A stretch of 64,000 nucleotides of DNA from Gelatoporia subvermispora B (Eukaryota > Basidiomycota > Agaricomycetes > Polyporales > Gelatoporiaceae): contig KB445791.1 in assembly GCA_000320605.2 (NCBI GenBank), positions 1,763,854-1,827,853 on the forward strand, written 5' to 3'. A program made the translations under genes and the position numbers. Positions 36,165 through 48,638 of the stretch are shown piece after piece. A model generated the notes under the pieces. It searched no databases. It was not told the origin of the DNA and saw only the letters and a program-made list of their open reading frames with translations. Within the stretch, counting starts at the first letter, position 1; each line of letters opens with the position of its first letter.

Positions 36165-37868
36165 CTAGATCGCATTGAATCCCTCCATCGGCTCCCACTC
36201 GTCCTCCACACTCTCAAAATCAAACAGCTTCATGTAACATCGCGTTCCCCGCGCCGAAAAGTGTGCATACGGGTCTGTCGCCGATATCCGCTCTCCGCAG
36301 CGGTAGCAAAAGTGTTCTTTGCATTTTGCGCACGTCATCTGCAAATTTCTCAGCGCCGTTACATATACCCTGCAGCCTGACAGACTTACATGGTTGCATC
36401 CAAATGTTTTCTCCACGTGTACGTTGCATGTGGGGCAATCCGTCGTCGACTGCTCGAGCCATTGCTTGTTAGCCTGTTCCTCCTCGTACTTCGCTACCAG
36501 GTTGTGGATCATCTTCCGTCCGTAGCGGCGTTCGAGCATGACACGATCAGGCGAATCTTCAGGTAGGGCCATGTATTCGCGGACGAAAAGCTCGGTCGCG
36601 GACAATGGGCAATCGGTGTGTGGTCCGTGCCTAGTAAAACGTCACGGGTCAGTTGCTGTCATGACTGGTACGAAGGGCCGCATACCATGTGCGCTTGCAA
36701 TACGCGCAGAACGAATAACCGCATTCTGGGCAAGTCCGCAGCCGATTCCATCCTGACACCTCGTCCGTGTCCTCCGTATTATCCGCACTTGGCGGTTTGG
36801 GTACGGGGTGTTGGCAGAACGACATCGGGCAATGCACAATTGTTGGATCTGCGCGCGCGGTATAAAGCAATGTTCGCGGAGCGTGGATCAAACTGCGCAC
36901 ACACCTTTCTCGAGCATGCGTTTCTGCCGCAGCCATTTCCACCGCCGCACTTCCTCTTCGGTCACTACACGTCGCACCTCTTCTTCGTTTGCCTCGCGCA
37001 GAGCCTTCACGCATTGAGGATCGGGACAGCCGACTCGGCCAACATCGCCTTCCGTGATGCACAGTTTCCAGAAGTCTTCGAGACATGCACGACAGAACAC
37101 ATGCGAGCATGACAGCATTATGCACTGCGCGCCCTTGATTGACGATATGCAAATTTGGCACTCGTAGGTGGTCTGGCAAAACGTCTTCATTTGTGCGGAC
37201 TTGTCATATGTAACCAGCAAAGGCAATAAAAGATGTGGTGCTGCATGAGGAATCCTGCAAGAAGGTCAGCGTGGGTCTAGGGCGGTATAATATGTTGAAC
37301 ATACCGAATGGCTCGGTCTCCGCTGCTGATAGACGATAGTTCAAACATGCCCAGGAACTCTCCAGTCCGTATGCACTCTACCCATGTATATAATACGCCT
37401 TCCCCAACCTGCCACATTTCTAAGAGCTTCCGCTGCAGGGCAGCGGTAAAGGGAAACCATGAGTGTGTCGCATGGACTGAGAGAATCTCTGGTTCACAGA
37501 ACGGGTACAAAGGAGGGAGGAGAATCTCCAGCAGCACAGGTGGAAGGGTCAATAGCGAAGTGCTCTGAATGGCATCCGTCTCAGCGCTCAGAGCATTTGT
37601 TTGGCCAAGATCGGTGGGACGGTCGATGATCACTGTTGCTGTCTCCGGAAGTTCTATCGGTACTTCCAGTCTGACAAGTCCGTTGGTCACACCGCTGGAT
37701 ATACATTCTGGATATATGGACTGTAAGATGGAATGTGTATGGTCAGCTTGTACAATCCAAACACGAGTGAACGTAGTAGGACCGTACTTCGAGCACTTCG
37801 ACCTCTTCGGATTGCAATAAGTGGCATTGTTCCAAGCTCCGTTGAGGATCTAAGTCCACCGATGACAT
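36165..37868 (-). CDS. RWD-RBR E3 ubiquitin ligase, RNF14/ITT1-like
   Basis: RNF14 homologues ubiquitinate stalled-ribosome factors and transcription regulators. Seen: ATG at 37868 (MSSVDLDPQRSLEQC), RWD domain with LQSEEVEVLE spliced to SIYPECISSGVTNGLVRLEV (intron near 37715-37780), and LLPPLYPFCEPEILSV, the YP-x-x-P core of RWD. RING1 is YECQICISSIKGAQ with CSHVFCRACLEDF and CPDPQC. IBR is VHCPMSFCQHPV, CPECGYSFCAYCKRTWHG. RING2 is DCPTCNVHVEKTFGCNHMTC, where the Cys in GCNHM is the predicted catalytic residue, then CKEHFCYRCGERI. It ends with a Cys/His element (HFSARGTRCYMKLFDF) and GFNAI. All zinc-ligand pairs are visible. About five introns. Domain order RWD-RING1-IBR-RING2 is diagnostic. 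Confidence 0.94.
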
Positions 37869-38794
37869 AGCCGTCCAATAACGTGAGGATATACGTAGCC
37901 AGGAACGAGCAAGGAATGTATATGGTCGAGAACTCGCAGTATCTCTTGGGAAGAAACACAGACAACCTTGACATCTCCGCCACTCTTACAAAGGGTAGCA
38001 GTCACGTGCGCCGCTCAGGGCCCACGACGGCCCGGCTGCCGAGGACGCGTCGCGTCGAGCACTGCTGTCACAACTCAGCGCACCAGGCCTGAGAGTCAGA
38101 GAGTCAGAGAGCGCGACGGCTCGTGTTACGACACGTTGGTGAGCGTGTTTCTCCGATACTCACGCGTCCTGCGGTATATCCTGCGAGACTTCTCACTGGC
38201 CGAACACGCGTCCTTGTTCCTGCCCACACATCTCTTCCAACGCGCTCCGGCGCGTGATAGTCTTCCTGACAGTTTGCCGGTGTGCCGCCCGATCGTTCCA
38301 GAGCGCCATATCTACTTTGCTGAAGATCGTTCCTTTATAGGCGTGCCGGCGGGAGAGCGGTTGAAGCGAAATGAAAGCACAAAGGATGGCCTCTTTTGAG
38401 GAGCTTTGCAGCATTCATCGCTCTCTGAACAGGACGTCGGCGACAGGCAGGGATGCTGAGCCCCAAATTTGGGTTAGGGTTTCGAGTTGTGCCTGTGAGA
38501 GCATATTTCGTAGAAAAGCGGATGCAGTATCCGACAGAGTGGAAGATCAGTGATTGTGGTGCAATTGTTATACATATGCGACAGTACCAGAGCTACAGAT
38601 GCGAATAGGAGATGATGCCCATAACGTACACTGCATGCCAGGGCATCTCCCTGGCCTAAAAGATCCTAAGATACGACCAAAAACCCTGAGAGAGAAAGTA
38701 TAGTCTATGCCAACCGGAAGAAGGCCCATGCGAGAGATGCCGTGATGCGAATACTGCGGAGGTTCTAGCGTAACAAGGACTGCACGTTTAGGTA
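37869..38794. other. Intergenic region with telobox-like motif
   Basis: Upstream of the RNF14-like gene and downstream of the small NCxxW gene. It holds a GGGTTAGGGTTT sequence at 38471-38482 and a short tandem GAGTCAGA-type repeat near 38089-38110. A 143-codon plus-strand frame (37968-38399) has no recognisable domain and was not called. Confidence 0.45.
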
Positions 38795-39328
38795 TCATCC
38801 GAACTTAGGACACTTCTCTACCCGCGCGACTGTTCCCTACGGAAGGTCAGGGGTCGTGCCGCGATGATGAGACACCGGTAAAGACTCACTGGTGGGAGCA
38901 GGAGCGCGTCTTCGAGACTTCTGACGATGATAGTCGCCCAGTTATGGCAATTATACTCGGCACGCCCTGACTTGCGATTATGGCTGTTCACGAGTTCTGC
39001 TGCCGTGTCGCTGTACATCTCCAGCGCGCCAAGTACGCTATCATTGATTTCTCCGAGCAGGAGCTTGCCGTCGAAGGCCATGGTGCCATGATCACTAACG
39101 AGATGGACACGACGGACGACTTTGGGTTGATAGCGTATCGGGCTGTCCCCTGTGATCTGTACAACGAAGTCCGTGTCAAGGTGGATGTTATTGAGAAAAA
39201 GTATAACACACCTCGTAGAATGTCGCATAAGCTCGTTCATGGGTCTCGTATGTAACGGCTAGAGCCCAATGCTTGGGGAGTCTTCGTGCAGGTGCTTCGT
39301 ACCATACTAGCCAGAGGTAGGCAACCAT
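38795..39328 (-). CDS. Small hypothetical protein with HWAL and NCxxW motifs
   Basis: Not assigned to a named family. Model: ATG at 39328, three exons, introns of about 55 and 49 nt (GTGTGT and GTGAGT donors), about 141 aa. Seen: MVAYLWLVWYEAPARRLPKH then HWALAVTYETHERAY, a beta-rich middle (RRVHLVSDHG; KLLLGEINDSVLGALE), and YNCHNWATIIVRSLEDA before a short tail. The His in HWAL and Cys in NCHNW are spaced like the catalytic pair of papain-like small hydrolases (NlpC/LRAT-type folds). Similar NCxxW ends recur in uncharacterised fungal proteins as far as I recall. This is inference from motif shape only. A TATATATA-like box lies about 120 bp upstream (near 39452). Confidence 0.68.
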
Positions 39329-40037
39329 ATCCCGCGCTGAGGAGAAAGGTGAGCACAGACATGAGAAACCCGACGGAGATACTCACCGGAGAGCGAGTGT
39401 CAAGTGAGAAAAGCTGGAGTGCCGGGAGTAGAGGCCCCTCACCGGTATATATGGGGCTAGCTACAAGTCAATTCTGCACGCCGGGACCATGAGGGTGATG
39501 CCGTAGATTGAAAAGTGCTTTGTTCAGCGCTGGAACGATGGCATGTATACGTGCAGAAGGCCGGAGGATGTGCGGCGTGAGGGTTGTGAGAGGCGAAGAG
39601 GAGGCACGCCGAATCAAGTTGGCGGTAGACGGATCGCGGCACAGCGGCCTGGACCTGGCGGCATATATCGCGAAGGGCGTCTGCAGGTAGCAGAAGGTGG
39701 GCTGTTTCGAGGACAAGGTACGGCCTGGCAAAGCCTGGTCCCAGCAGGTGCCAGCCTTTGGTAGCCTATCCCGGCCCATCCTTGTGCATCCCCGCAGTCC
39801 CTTCAGAGCCGCCTCGGAGCACGTGCCAATCAGCCCAGGCATCCCACAACTTCTCCTGCCTTTTCCGGTCTCTGCTGAAGTTTCTGCGTCCCGCCGGCCC
39901 TCTGCGGCACAGCACACCCCCTCGCTACCCGTCAGGTTTTCTAGGATTATCCTGGATTAGCATATCTCCGTTCTCCGGCGCTGCTGGAATCTTCCTCGGT
40001 CTAATCTCTCGTGATCAACTCTATGCTCGCTTGAAGA
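39329..40037. promoter_or_regulatory. Divergent upstream region
   Basis: 709 bp between the divergent starts of the NCxxW gene (-) and URB2 (+). It includes a TATA-like sequence near 39452. A 149-codon minus-strand frame (39468-39917) has no domain and was not called. Confidence 0.45.
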
Positions 40038-43000
40038 ATGACTACAACCCAATCTGCCCAGGCATTCATTCGGGCGCTCAAAGCTCCGTCCGACCCTCCC
40101 GAGGCAGGAGGCCTCCCGAAGATCGACATCGCTCGTCGAGCATGGGATGACAACACCTTTTATGTCCCCAACAAGGCCGAGGCTATCGTAGATTGGCTGC
40201 TCACGCGTCTGCTCAAAGACAAATCGAAGGCGCGGTCAGTGCTCTGCACCGATCACCATGCCCGATGCTCACGCGTATGCATGCAGGGATGTGAACCCGA
40301 TACTTGATGCCCGATATTGGAACCTACTTTCGGACATACTACTCTCGTCCGACCTTACCAATACACGAGGCATCAAGGCTTGGCTTGTGCCTATTCTCAA
40401 CCGCGTACCCGTTGCCCCAGTCATCGTCGCCTTCTTCAGTCTCCTGCAGGCTGACTCGCCCAACACGAGCTTGGAACTATTCGGGCCCGTCTGTCAATGT
40501 CTCTCCGTGATATGGCCTTTGTCGGTCCCGAAGTTCACCCCAGAGACTCTGCTAGAATGTCTCGGAGCTGCTCTGACCTTTGCATCCACGTGCGAGATAT
40601 CTTTATCAGGCCCCGAGGCCGGCACTGGACAACATGCCACGAGGGTCGTCAGGTTAATAGTGTCGTCTTATAGATCGTCACTTGCCAACGCGAGCAATAA
40701 GAAGAAGGTATGTCTTCTCGTCTGCGTGGCAGCCAAGCGTTGATCCAGCGTGCGCCCTCACTAGCTATATTCCGCATTCCTGAAAACCCACCTTCTCCCG
40801 TGGCTGCGTTGCGTTTACCTCAAGGCCGGTCCCTCGGACTTTGACCAAGGCCTCAAGACCGACGTCTTCTCGGCTGGGATTGAAACCGTGTTCAATTTGG
40901 ACATATTGCGCCAGGCAGGGGAATTATATTGCGACAATGCTCTCAAGGAGGCGCTCGCTAGGGCTACGTCTGGAACTGCTCAGGAAACTCTCAGTGTTAT
41001 TCCTCGGTTACTGCAGGCATTCGTGCACGCGATCAAGAGGCATAGAGGCGCACTGTTCAGTCAGGGTTCTCACCAAGCGCCTGCCGACACAGCAAGGCAA
41101 GTACAGGCAAGCGGCATGGCATTCTTCTCGTTGTGTAATTCATTGCTGGGCTCTTCCGATGATAACCTACAATCATGGCAAATGAGGATAGATCTCCTCT
41201 CAGTCGTACAGGCAGAGAACCTATACTATACGGAGGATGAACCTGCCGCAGGTGTCCTCCGCCAAAGTGGTAAATTAGCTATGGACGCCCTCAAGCAGGC
41301 GTGGCAAAGTAAGCCCGTGATTGACTATCCGTGTGGTTGGCGTCTTGATTCTTCCATGTTTCTAGAAGAGCATGCGGAACGCACACAGAAGGCTTTGGAC
41401 GTGCTGGCTGCACTGGTCCGCATTGATTATGACCTCATGTCGCCCACGCTACCGACAATCCTTCCAAGGCTAGCCATGGTGATCTCGATGTCCCCTCCAC
41501 TAGATCGAGAATCAATCCTAACGATCTTCTCTTACAGGTACCCCAGGGCGGCTTATCTGTTCTCACGTATCTCGGTCTAGTCCTTGATCACCATGCGAAA
41601 ATTCGTTCTATGCTTCCGTTCATGCTACAGCTTCTGGACGCGTTCTCGACTCCTTGGTTACAAAACACCGAAGAGCTGCCTCGAACCGTGTATCAGCTGG
41701 CTTCCTCTGGACCCCTCTTATTCCCTACCTTCCTGGACCGGCTCGCGAAGGCCGTGCACACCTATCTCACTCCCGGACAACTCGCTGAAACAGCCGATGC
41801 GATCCTTGAGAAGCTCAGAACCGCCTACGACGAATTCACGGAGGCCCAGGCCCAGGCAGCAGCCGATTTTGGGGACGGATCACGCAAGAAGCGCAAAAAA
41901 GACAGACGGGAATCCCTGCCAGCTACAGGCCAAGCCGACCCTGACTGGGCAGCAGTCAAATTCTCACTCCTGTCGCAGGTCGTCGTGCTTTGCTTGACCT
42001 CTCTTCCATTGCATACTGTCCTCGACGATGTCCGCCAGAACGTCCAGCATGCCATCCGGGAAGCTATCACCGCAATCCTCCCCACTGCTGTTACGTCGGC
42101 ATGCCGCGGAGAGGAGCGAAGACATACCTGGGCTGCGCAGCTCGTGGGTGCTGCTGCGCTTCGTGTACATTACTCTCTTGTTACAGCGCGACGAATACAA
42201 TTCGACAGTCTGTGCGACAAAAACTTAAGATCGGTCATGCTAGATGCCGTAAAGTCTGAGGAAACCATGCCCCAATTGAGCTTGGAGATGGTGAGCGCAA
42301 GCTAGACTACATCTACTACAATGTTTGACCGATCGAGACAGTACCGAACGCTTCTCAACGAGGTTGATCGTGAGACATGTGATTCAAGCGATGTATTCGA
42401 CAGCATGATTACTCGTGCGGAGCGATATCAGCATGGAGGCGGCTGGAATGGGAGATCTCATTCTCTGGATGTCGATGCGAACCATTCCCAGCTACCTGTC
42501 GCGCTGCTTCACCTGATCTTTGAAAGATGGCTCCCACTTCTTGAGTAAGTGCGAGGAGTTTGTCAATTCTGACAAAAGTTTGACCTAGATCTCTAGTGCT
42601 CGAGCATCTCCAGATCAGCTCAAAAGGCTTGCTAAGTTGACGCTGTCATCAAGTTCAAAAGATGCGGTGCACAACGTGATCAGAGGGACTACCCATGAGC
42701 TGACGGCTTCGATTGTTCTGACTCGAGCTCTTCATAATGCTCAACTGTGGGAGCTGCATCGGTTACGTGGTGAGTTTTAGTTGTGCCCAGGCTGAATTTA
42801 AGAGTCTGAATTCAGGATCATCCAGACACTATCCTTGCCGAAGTGCACGGGCGTACAGCTACTCTTGACAGTGACGATCTGCAAAATCTGCTGTCAGGAC
42901 CGAAACGTGCCATGAAACAGGTCGCCTCTTCCGAGGTTACGGAATCCACAGCACCCTTCGAGTTCCTGCTCTACGCACCCTCCGAGTATCTGTTACGCGG

Positions 43001-45157
43001 ATCGCGTACCGATTTCCTACGGCGAGCACTCAGTGCCGATGCGATTGTTGGACGCCCCATCCGTTCTGGTGCATCTCCAGAGTCCCGACCTTTGCTCATA
43101 GTACGCGAGTTCATCCGGCGTACTCTTCTATATCATGGGAATGTGGAGCATCAGGTGAGGCGGACGGATCTGCTTGCGCTTTTATCCACTGACATTCAGC
43201 GCTATAGGGGTCAAAGGAATACGTACATCATCTCATCGACACACCGCTCACGCCATCCGAAAGCCTGTCCGATACGCAACAGCGTCTCGTCGAGGTGACG
43301 GTTGATCTTGTGGGTCTACATATATCGTATGTAGTACGCTGGCAAGAAGATTCCACAACAGCTGAATGTTGCATTAGCTTCTTCCTCAAATCTGCTAAGA
43401 AGGGCGAAGACGAGCTCATCGCGGGCCTTATTAGAACACTAGGCGAATCATTTACCGCAGATAGCAGCAAAGCAAATCGTACACTCATCCCTCGACACTG
43501 CCTCCTGCGGTTCCTTGACATTGTGACTTCTGATTACAACCTCACAGAGTACGTCCGAACGATGTGACAATGACCTTGGTTCTGATCTTATGATCTTAGT
43601 TTCTCCGAAGAACTTCGGAATACTTTGTTACGACTCCATGAGCAGATTAGAACCACCACCCTACCGTTCATGCTACGCCTCGCTAGTAATGACGACGTGA
43701 AGTCTAGTGATCAAGAGAACGACGACATGCTCAATATCTGGTCTCATGTGCTTGCGTTCAGAAGGTGGCTGCGATTGGACCGTAGGTTGCTACCCGAGTT
43801 ATCTGATTGCAGGAGTATTGACACCGCGATCAGTTAGCGACTCTCCTGTCTTTGGCGGAAAGCTCATTGGGCGACTCATCTCAGATGCAGACGTATTACA
43901 CCAACGTAGCGCTCTTTACGTCCATGTGCTCGCCGTGTTACTCCAAGAGACGCATTTATCTGCGCCAACAAATCGCAATCTCCATCTTGATTGCGTGGTC
44001 GCAGCATACGTTACATTCTCTCGAAAGTGTGACGCTAATAGTACGTTATCGCCCACCTGGAATGATAACCTGTTCTCACAACATTCCAGCGTTGTCTGCA
44101 ATCCATCTGCACCTTTCCACTGTCTGTAAAGGTTTCGCTTCAGCGGACTTTGGCTACGTCCTGGATACCATCTATAATGCCCTCTCGAATCCGGGGAACT
44201 TCTCCACGCAGGATATGGACAGCCTAGTGCGACTGTCGTATGTATTGATGATGAGCGCACCTGAGGGTAAGGCACAATTTTCCACATGTGCTGCTCAAAG
44301 TTGACCATTTTTGACCTGAAGGGACACTGAAAGCGAATCAGTCGCACACGGTGCGGTGCTTGAACTTATTCGCCCACCGCAAGCAATTCACTACTGTACC
44401 TTCCCTCCGACGAGAGGTCATGGAGTTCGTGAGCCGGAATACGAACGACAGAGTAGGTTCCTCAGGATGACGTTACTACTCCGCTTAACAATGTTCCTCA
44501 CAGCCTGCGCTCATCCGAGAAACCGATCTGTCGAGTGTCTGGTCCCTCATGGGAACGCTTCTTGCCGGTACCGACTCACATGACGAGACTACAGATCCGG
44601 CTGTGTTCCAGCAAGTTGTTGGTACTGTCAGCGCACTCGTTCGCCTCCGCCGGGACCTGGTGCTGCTCACCCTACCACATTTGGGCATGGTCCTCCGGCT
44701 GCTCATCTTGTCATTGAGAAGCCTCCGTCCGCAACTGGGGAAAAAGCAAAGCAAGCTGGTGACTGACACCCTACCCCAGTGGATCGAGCCGGGCGCGCCG
44801 CTCGGGGCGGAAGATAGCAAGGCCCTGGCACGGCTAATGACCACGCTGACCACCAAGACCTTAGTTCGGACGCACGGGACATCTGCCCAGGAACAAAAGC
44901 CAGAGTCTCTCGCTCGGCCGTTCTCCAAGCACGCCGCGTATGTACTCACGGCGTATATACAAGCCATGAACGATCCGCTTTGCTTCATGTCGGCCCCCAT
45001 ACGAAGAGAGCTTCAGCCGGGATTGTTCGCGCTCTGTGACATGATGGGAGAGCACGACCGAGATGCTATGATGGTCACGCTAGATGCCGGAGGGAAGGCG
45101 ACGTTGAAGGCTTTGTGGAGGGAGTACGAGAAGCAGAGATACGTCGGGAAGGGTTGA
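40038..45157 (+). CDS. URB2: URB2/NPA2 family ribosome biogenesis protein
   Basis: Nucleolar factor of early 60S assembly (27S pre-rRNA processing). Seen: ATG at 40038 (MTTTQSAQAFIRALKAP) with a helical N-terminus including FYVPNKAEAIVDWLLTRL, then about 1,300 residues of alpha-helical repeat-like sequence over about a dozen exons. A basic insert (DGSRKKRKKDRRESLP) could be a nuclear/nucleolar signal. The C-terminal Urb2/Npa2 domain is clearest: LARLMTTLTTKTLV, FSKHAAYVLTAYIQAM, APIRRELQPGLFALCDMMGE and VTLDAGGKATLKALWREYEK, stop at 45155-45157. The N-terminal two thirds are too divergent to assign by eye; the assignment rests on the C-terminal domain and overall size. Intron joins in 42.3-44.5 kb are only approximate. 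Confidence 0.85.
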
Positions 45158-45387
45158 GGCAGCCTTATTCTATACTCCTGCAATACACATACCGCCCCTC
45201 GATGTTGTGCCCCGTTGTCCTCACAGAAAGCCCAGTGTCCGCATCGCAAAAGCCAGATAAACCAAGTAAGGAAATAAGGGTGATATAGCAAGCTGTCTAT
45301 GATAGATATGCATAAATGAGACCATCGACCCAGTCTAGATACCCATCACACGTTGACCCTTTAGTCTAAACCTACACCAACATGGTT

Positions 45388-47018
45388 CTATGCGCGAGCA
45401 CTGACACCGCTGCGTACGTATATATCCCGCGTGATGTGGCCGTTCGGGGTTGCCTTACGCTCCGAGGGAACGAAGCCAGCCTTGCGTTTCTCCTCTGCTA
45501 GCTCTCGCACGATTATCAGGAAGTCCTCAACAGCGGCAGGGCTTGTCTGAATGTGGACAACCAGCCGCGACCCGCCAACCTTGAGGGGGCTCGCCAACTT
45601 GCTTGCGCGCTCAGCGATCTCGGCGTAAGTCACACCAACTGGGCTCGGGTCGTAGAACACCTGGAGGGCGGATGCCTAAATCCTAATTGTGCCATATCGT
45701 ACAAACAGAAACTTACCATGCAAGTCTCGGCACTGCTGGTGATCTCTGCACCAATCTCCTTAAGACCCTCCTCAAGCCGCTGGGTGAGCTGATGGACCGC
45801 AGGCAGGAGCTGGAAGTGGTGCGACAGCGCATATGCTGCAGATGCAGCCATGAAACCGGTCTGACGCATACCACCACCGAAAAGCTTCCTCAGCCACCGT
45901 GCCCGAGTGACGAACCCCTTAGAGCCCACGAGACATGAGCCAATAGGAGCACCTGCAAACCGGTAAGAACGACTACGATGTATGAAGGTCAATACATACC
46001 GAGACCCTTGCTGAAGCACATGCTGACAGAGTCAAACGGTTCGAGAAGATCCTTCAAGGAAGTACCGGTCTCAGCAGCAACGTGCCAAATCCTTGCGCCA
46101 TCAAGATGCATCTTGATGCCCTCCTTGCGTGCAAATTCAGAGATCGCGACGACGTCTTCCTGAGGAATGATTGTGCCGTTTAGAGTGTTTTCCAGGGCAA
46201 TGACCTCAGTGGGTGCGCTGTAGCGAGTTGAGTATCGTTAACTGACGCCGTGTACCGACATACCTGTGAATGTCGGAGCCCAATACAACGTTCTCCCGCA
46301 CATCCTCGACAGTGAGATGGTGGCCTGTAGACCAAGTTCAAGACCGGAAGTTTCCCGAAACGGGAAATCAGCATACCGTTGGCAGGTATCACGCATTGGA
46401 GGTGCGCCCCGGAATGGAAAGCAGTACCACCGGCTTCATATCTACGTACGCGACACCAGTCAATACCAAATTCGGCGTCTGAGATATGTTGACAAACCTG
46501 TTGATGTGCGCGCGGTGGTCACAGAGGACGGCGTAGGGTGGCTGCCTGAGGTGTGCACGCAGCGCAAGCTGGTTCGACATGGTACCAGAGGGCACGAACA
46601 TCGCGGCCTCTTTGCCGGTCAGCTTCGCCATGTGTGCCTCGAGGGCTTTTGTGCAGGGCTCGTGGTAGACATCGTCGCCTAGGGATGCACGCACGGCATA
46701 TGTGTACATGTCCTTGGTGGGCGCTGCAGCAGTATGTAAGGACAGGGATACCATAAACGGCTAGGCACGTAATTACCTGTGATCGTGTCCGCTACATGCT
46801 GCGTTAGCACTCTTCATGTAACAAACAGCTCAATATATTCACAGATGAAGCTTCTCGAGATCTCGGCCGCAAATTTTTCATTGTCCTGAGGTCACGATAA
46901 GCATATCGACACGTCGAAGACTGGCTTGGGTGCGCACCAATTCTTGGGTCTCAGCCAACAGGTCGACCTTGACTTCCTCGGCGACTCTGGCACGTGCGGC
47001 TTCAATGCTGGACGCCAT
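45388..47018 (-). CDS. GLY1: Low-specificity L-threonine aldolase
   Basis: PLP enzyme that cleaves threonine to glycine and acetaldehyde. Seen: first exon MASSIEAARARVAEEVK (ATG 47018), joined to DNEKFAAEISRSFIS and DTITAPTKDMYTYAVRASLG, then DDVYHEP. Next come LEAHMAKLTGKEAAMFVPSG with TMSNQLALR, VLCDHRAHIN, YEAGGTAFHSGAHLQ, VIALENTLNGTIIP and GIKMHLDGARIWHVA. The PLP-lysine motif is CFSKGLGAPIGSCLVG, followed by RWLRKLFGGGMRQTGFMAA; the stop is at 45388-45390. The first intron has a weak donor (GTCGAC), and two following introns restore the SDTIT motif exactly. About seven introns. Convergent with URB2, 230 bp between stops. Confidence 0.93.
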
Positions 47019-47358
47019 GGTGTACTTTTGTGAGCGGAGATGGGTCAACGAAACGCGGGGACGATATCTCAGGACGGTGAGGGAACGAAAGAAGTGACTC
47101 ATATGGAGACCGGAGTACCGGGGAGCACGCAAAATTCTGATTTTCGTGCATTTCTCGTGGTCAACGATAATATCTTTTCCAGGAAAATTAGCAAGCAGGT
47201 CGGGCGCTTCATCGACGCTCTCGATCGAGCTCCGGGCTAGGCACGTATTACGTAAGAAAAACCTTTCTCCGGCGTGTGCACTGTACACAGCCCTTCCGCG
47301 AGGAGTGGCACGGGCTCACTTACACTCTTTCCCTTCGCCTCAACTCTCAGCTGCTGAA
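47019..47358. promoter_or_regulatory. Divergent promoter region
   Basis: 340 bp between the divergent starts of threonine aldolase (-) and the small zinc-finger gene (+). No clear element seen. Confidence 0.4.
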
Positions 47359-47757
47359 ATGGGCAACGTGAGCCGCCACACTCCCGCCAGAGAAAACGCG
47401 ACAGGCTCACCCGTAATTTCGAACAGGGTGCTAAGGCTCAACAAAAGAGGGAGCGCAACGCGACCAAGTCGCAGTCCGCGGCCAAAAGCCAGATCAAGGT
47501 CAATCAGCAGGCCATGAACATCGTTTGCCAGACGTGCAGACAAGCATTCGTGAGTGCCACATGCCCTTTATATGAGATGCTTGTCCTGCTGACAAGGTGA
47601 TCCCGCAGCTTTTGACTACCCGGGCACCTGCGTGAGTACAGGACCGACTTTTAACGCTACATCAAGTCTGAATGAATGACACCTCAGGCTGGAGGAGCAC
47701 GCACAAAATAAGCACTCAAAGACGATGGCTGAGTGCTTCCCGACTTACGGAAAGTGA
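47359..47757 (+). CDS. Small zinc-binding protein, At2g23090/4F5-like
   Basis: The family consists of short basic zinc-finger proteins of unknown role. Seen: tiny first exon MGN (47359-47367), then GAKAQQKRERNATKSQSAAK, SQIKVNQQAMNIVCQTCRQA, a short middle exon FLLTTRAPA, and the last exon LEEHAQNKHSKTMAECFPTY ending GK (TGA 47755-47757). The Cys pair CQTC and the His pair in EEHAQNKH form the finger; MGNG..KAQ..R and the C-terminal CFPTY are family hallmarks. About 75 aa, four exons, all joins in frame (GTGAGC/GTGAGT donors). Confidence 0.9.
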
Positions 47758-47988
47758 CTAGAACATACCCTGCTCTCATCGGATTTCTCGCCTTCATACT
47801 CTACCGTGACAATTTGTCTACGCGTACCTGCTTGTCAAGCCGCTTTGCAATAGATCGTTTTGTTCTTCCATTATCCAGTGTGATGGACTGAAGGAAAGCA
47901 AGATGCCGGATTATATGATTACAGTCGTGCATAGCAGGGCAAATCGTCCACAGGACATGAGTCTATCCCAAGCAGAATATCCCTCACA

Positions 47989-48407
47989 TCATATCGAGCC
48001 AAAGGCGCTCTGAGAACCGCCAGCTGCTCCGGCCCCCATGTTTTGCAACTTCTCCCCAACCTTCTTGTTAACCTCGAAGAACTTGGCGACGCAGCGGTCG
48101 ATGCACACGCTCTCGCCCTTGTTGAGATCGCCTTCCGCATACCGCGGGCTAACACACTTGCTGTGACATGATCTGTAAGGAGTTGCTGCGTTGAGTTTTC
48201 ACGGAATCAAGATAACTGTCCCATGGGGCGCCACTGACGAGACTAAGCGGTTGAAGACGTCCGTGATCATATCCAACCTGGGTGGTGAATGATTAGACGA
48301 GTGGTGACGAACTTATATGTAAATACGCACTCCTGAATGGCCATGTCCATGCGTTCCTGGTTAACGCCATTCGAGGACGACGAGCCGGATCTCCCAAGGA
48401 ACGACAT
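47989..48407 (-). CDS. TIM10: Mitochondrial import chaperone TIM10
   Basis: Small TIM of the intermembrane space; with Tim9 it ferries carrier precursors to TIM22. Seen: ATG at 48407 ([20 protein letters not shown]), DMAIQE joined to [19 protein letters not shown], and [20 protein letters not shown]. This gives the twin CX3C pair CHSKC and CIDRC needed for the two disulfides. [20 protein letters not shown] then ends AFGSI with TGA 47989-47991. About 90 residues, the usual length; three exons. Divergent from UTP4 with a 231-bp shared upstream region. Confidence 0.94.
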
Positions 48408-48638
48408 TGTGGAAGTAAGAAAGACGAGTCAGATAAGGGAGAGTGCGGGTCTCAGGAAGGTGTCTTGACCGCAGGAGCTAGAGAACACCGCGGCGCCGCC
48501 ACCGCCCAATTTGGAAACGAAAAGTTTGCTCGTGACTTTCTCGCGTCCGGGGCGAACTCGCAAGTCCCAACTCCAGGCTGCACGCGATATAACGCCAGGC
48601 AACTCCTCTTCTGGCACTCTAGAACTTCTCGCTAAAAT

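Noticed and set aside
37968..38399. 143-codon plus-strand frame
   Set aside because: No recognisable domain, and it starts in a low-complexity GC-rich stretch.
39468..39917. 149-codon minus-strand frame upstream of the NCxxW gene
   Set aside because: No motif, and it falls in the divergent promoter of URB2 and the small gene.
46881..47288. Unspliced minus-strand frame over the threonine aldolase start
   Set aside because: Its middle part is exon 1 of the aldolase; splicing restores the SDTIT motif, so an independent gene is unnecessary.
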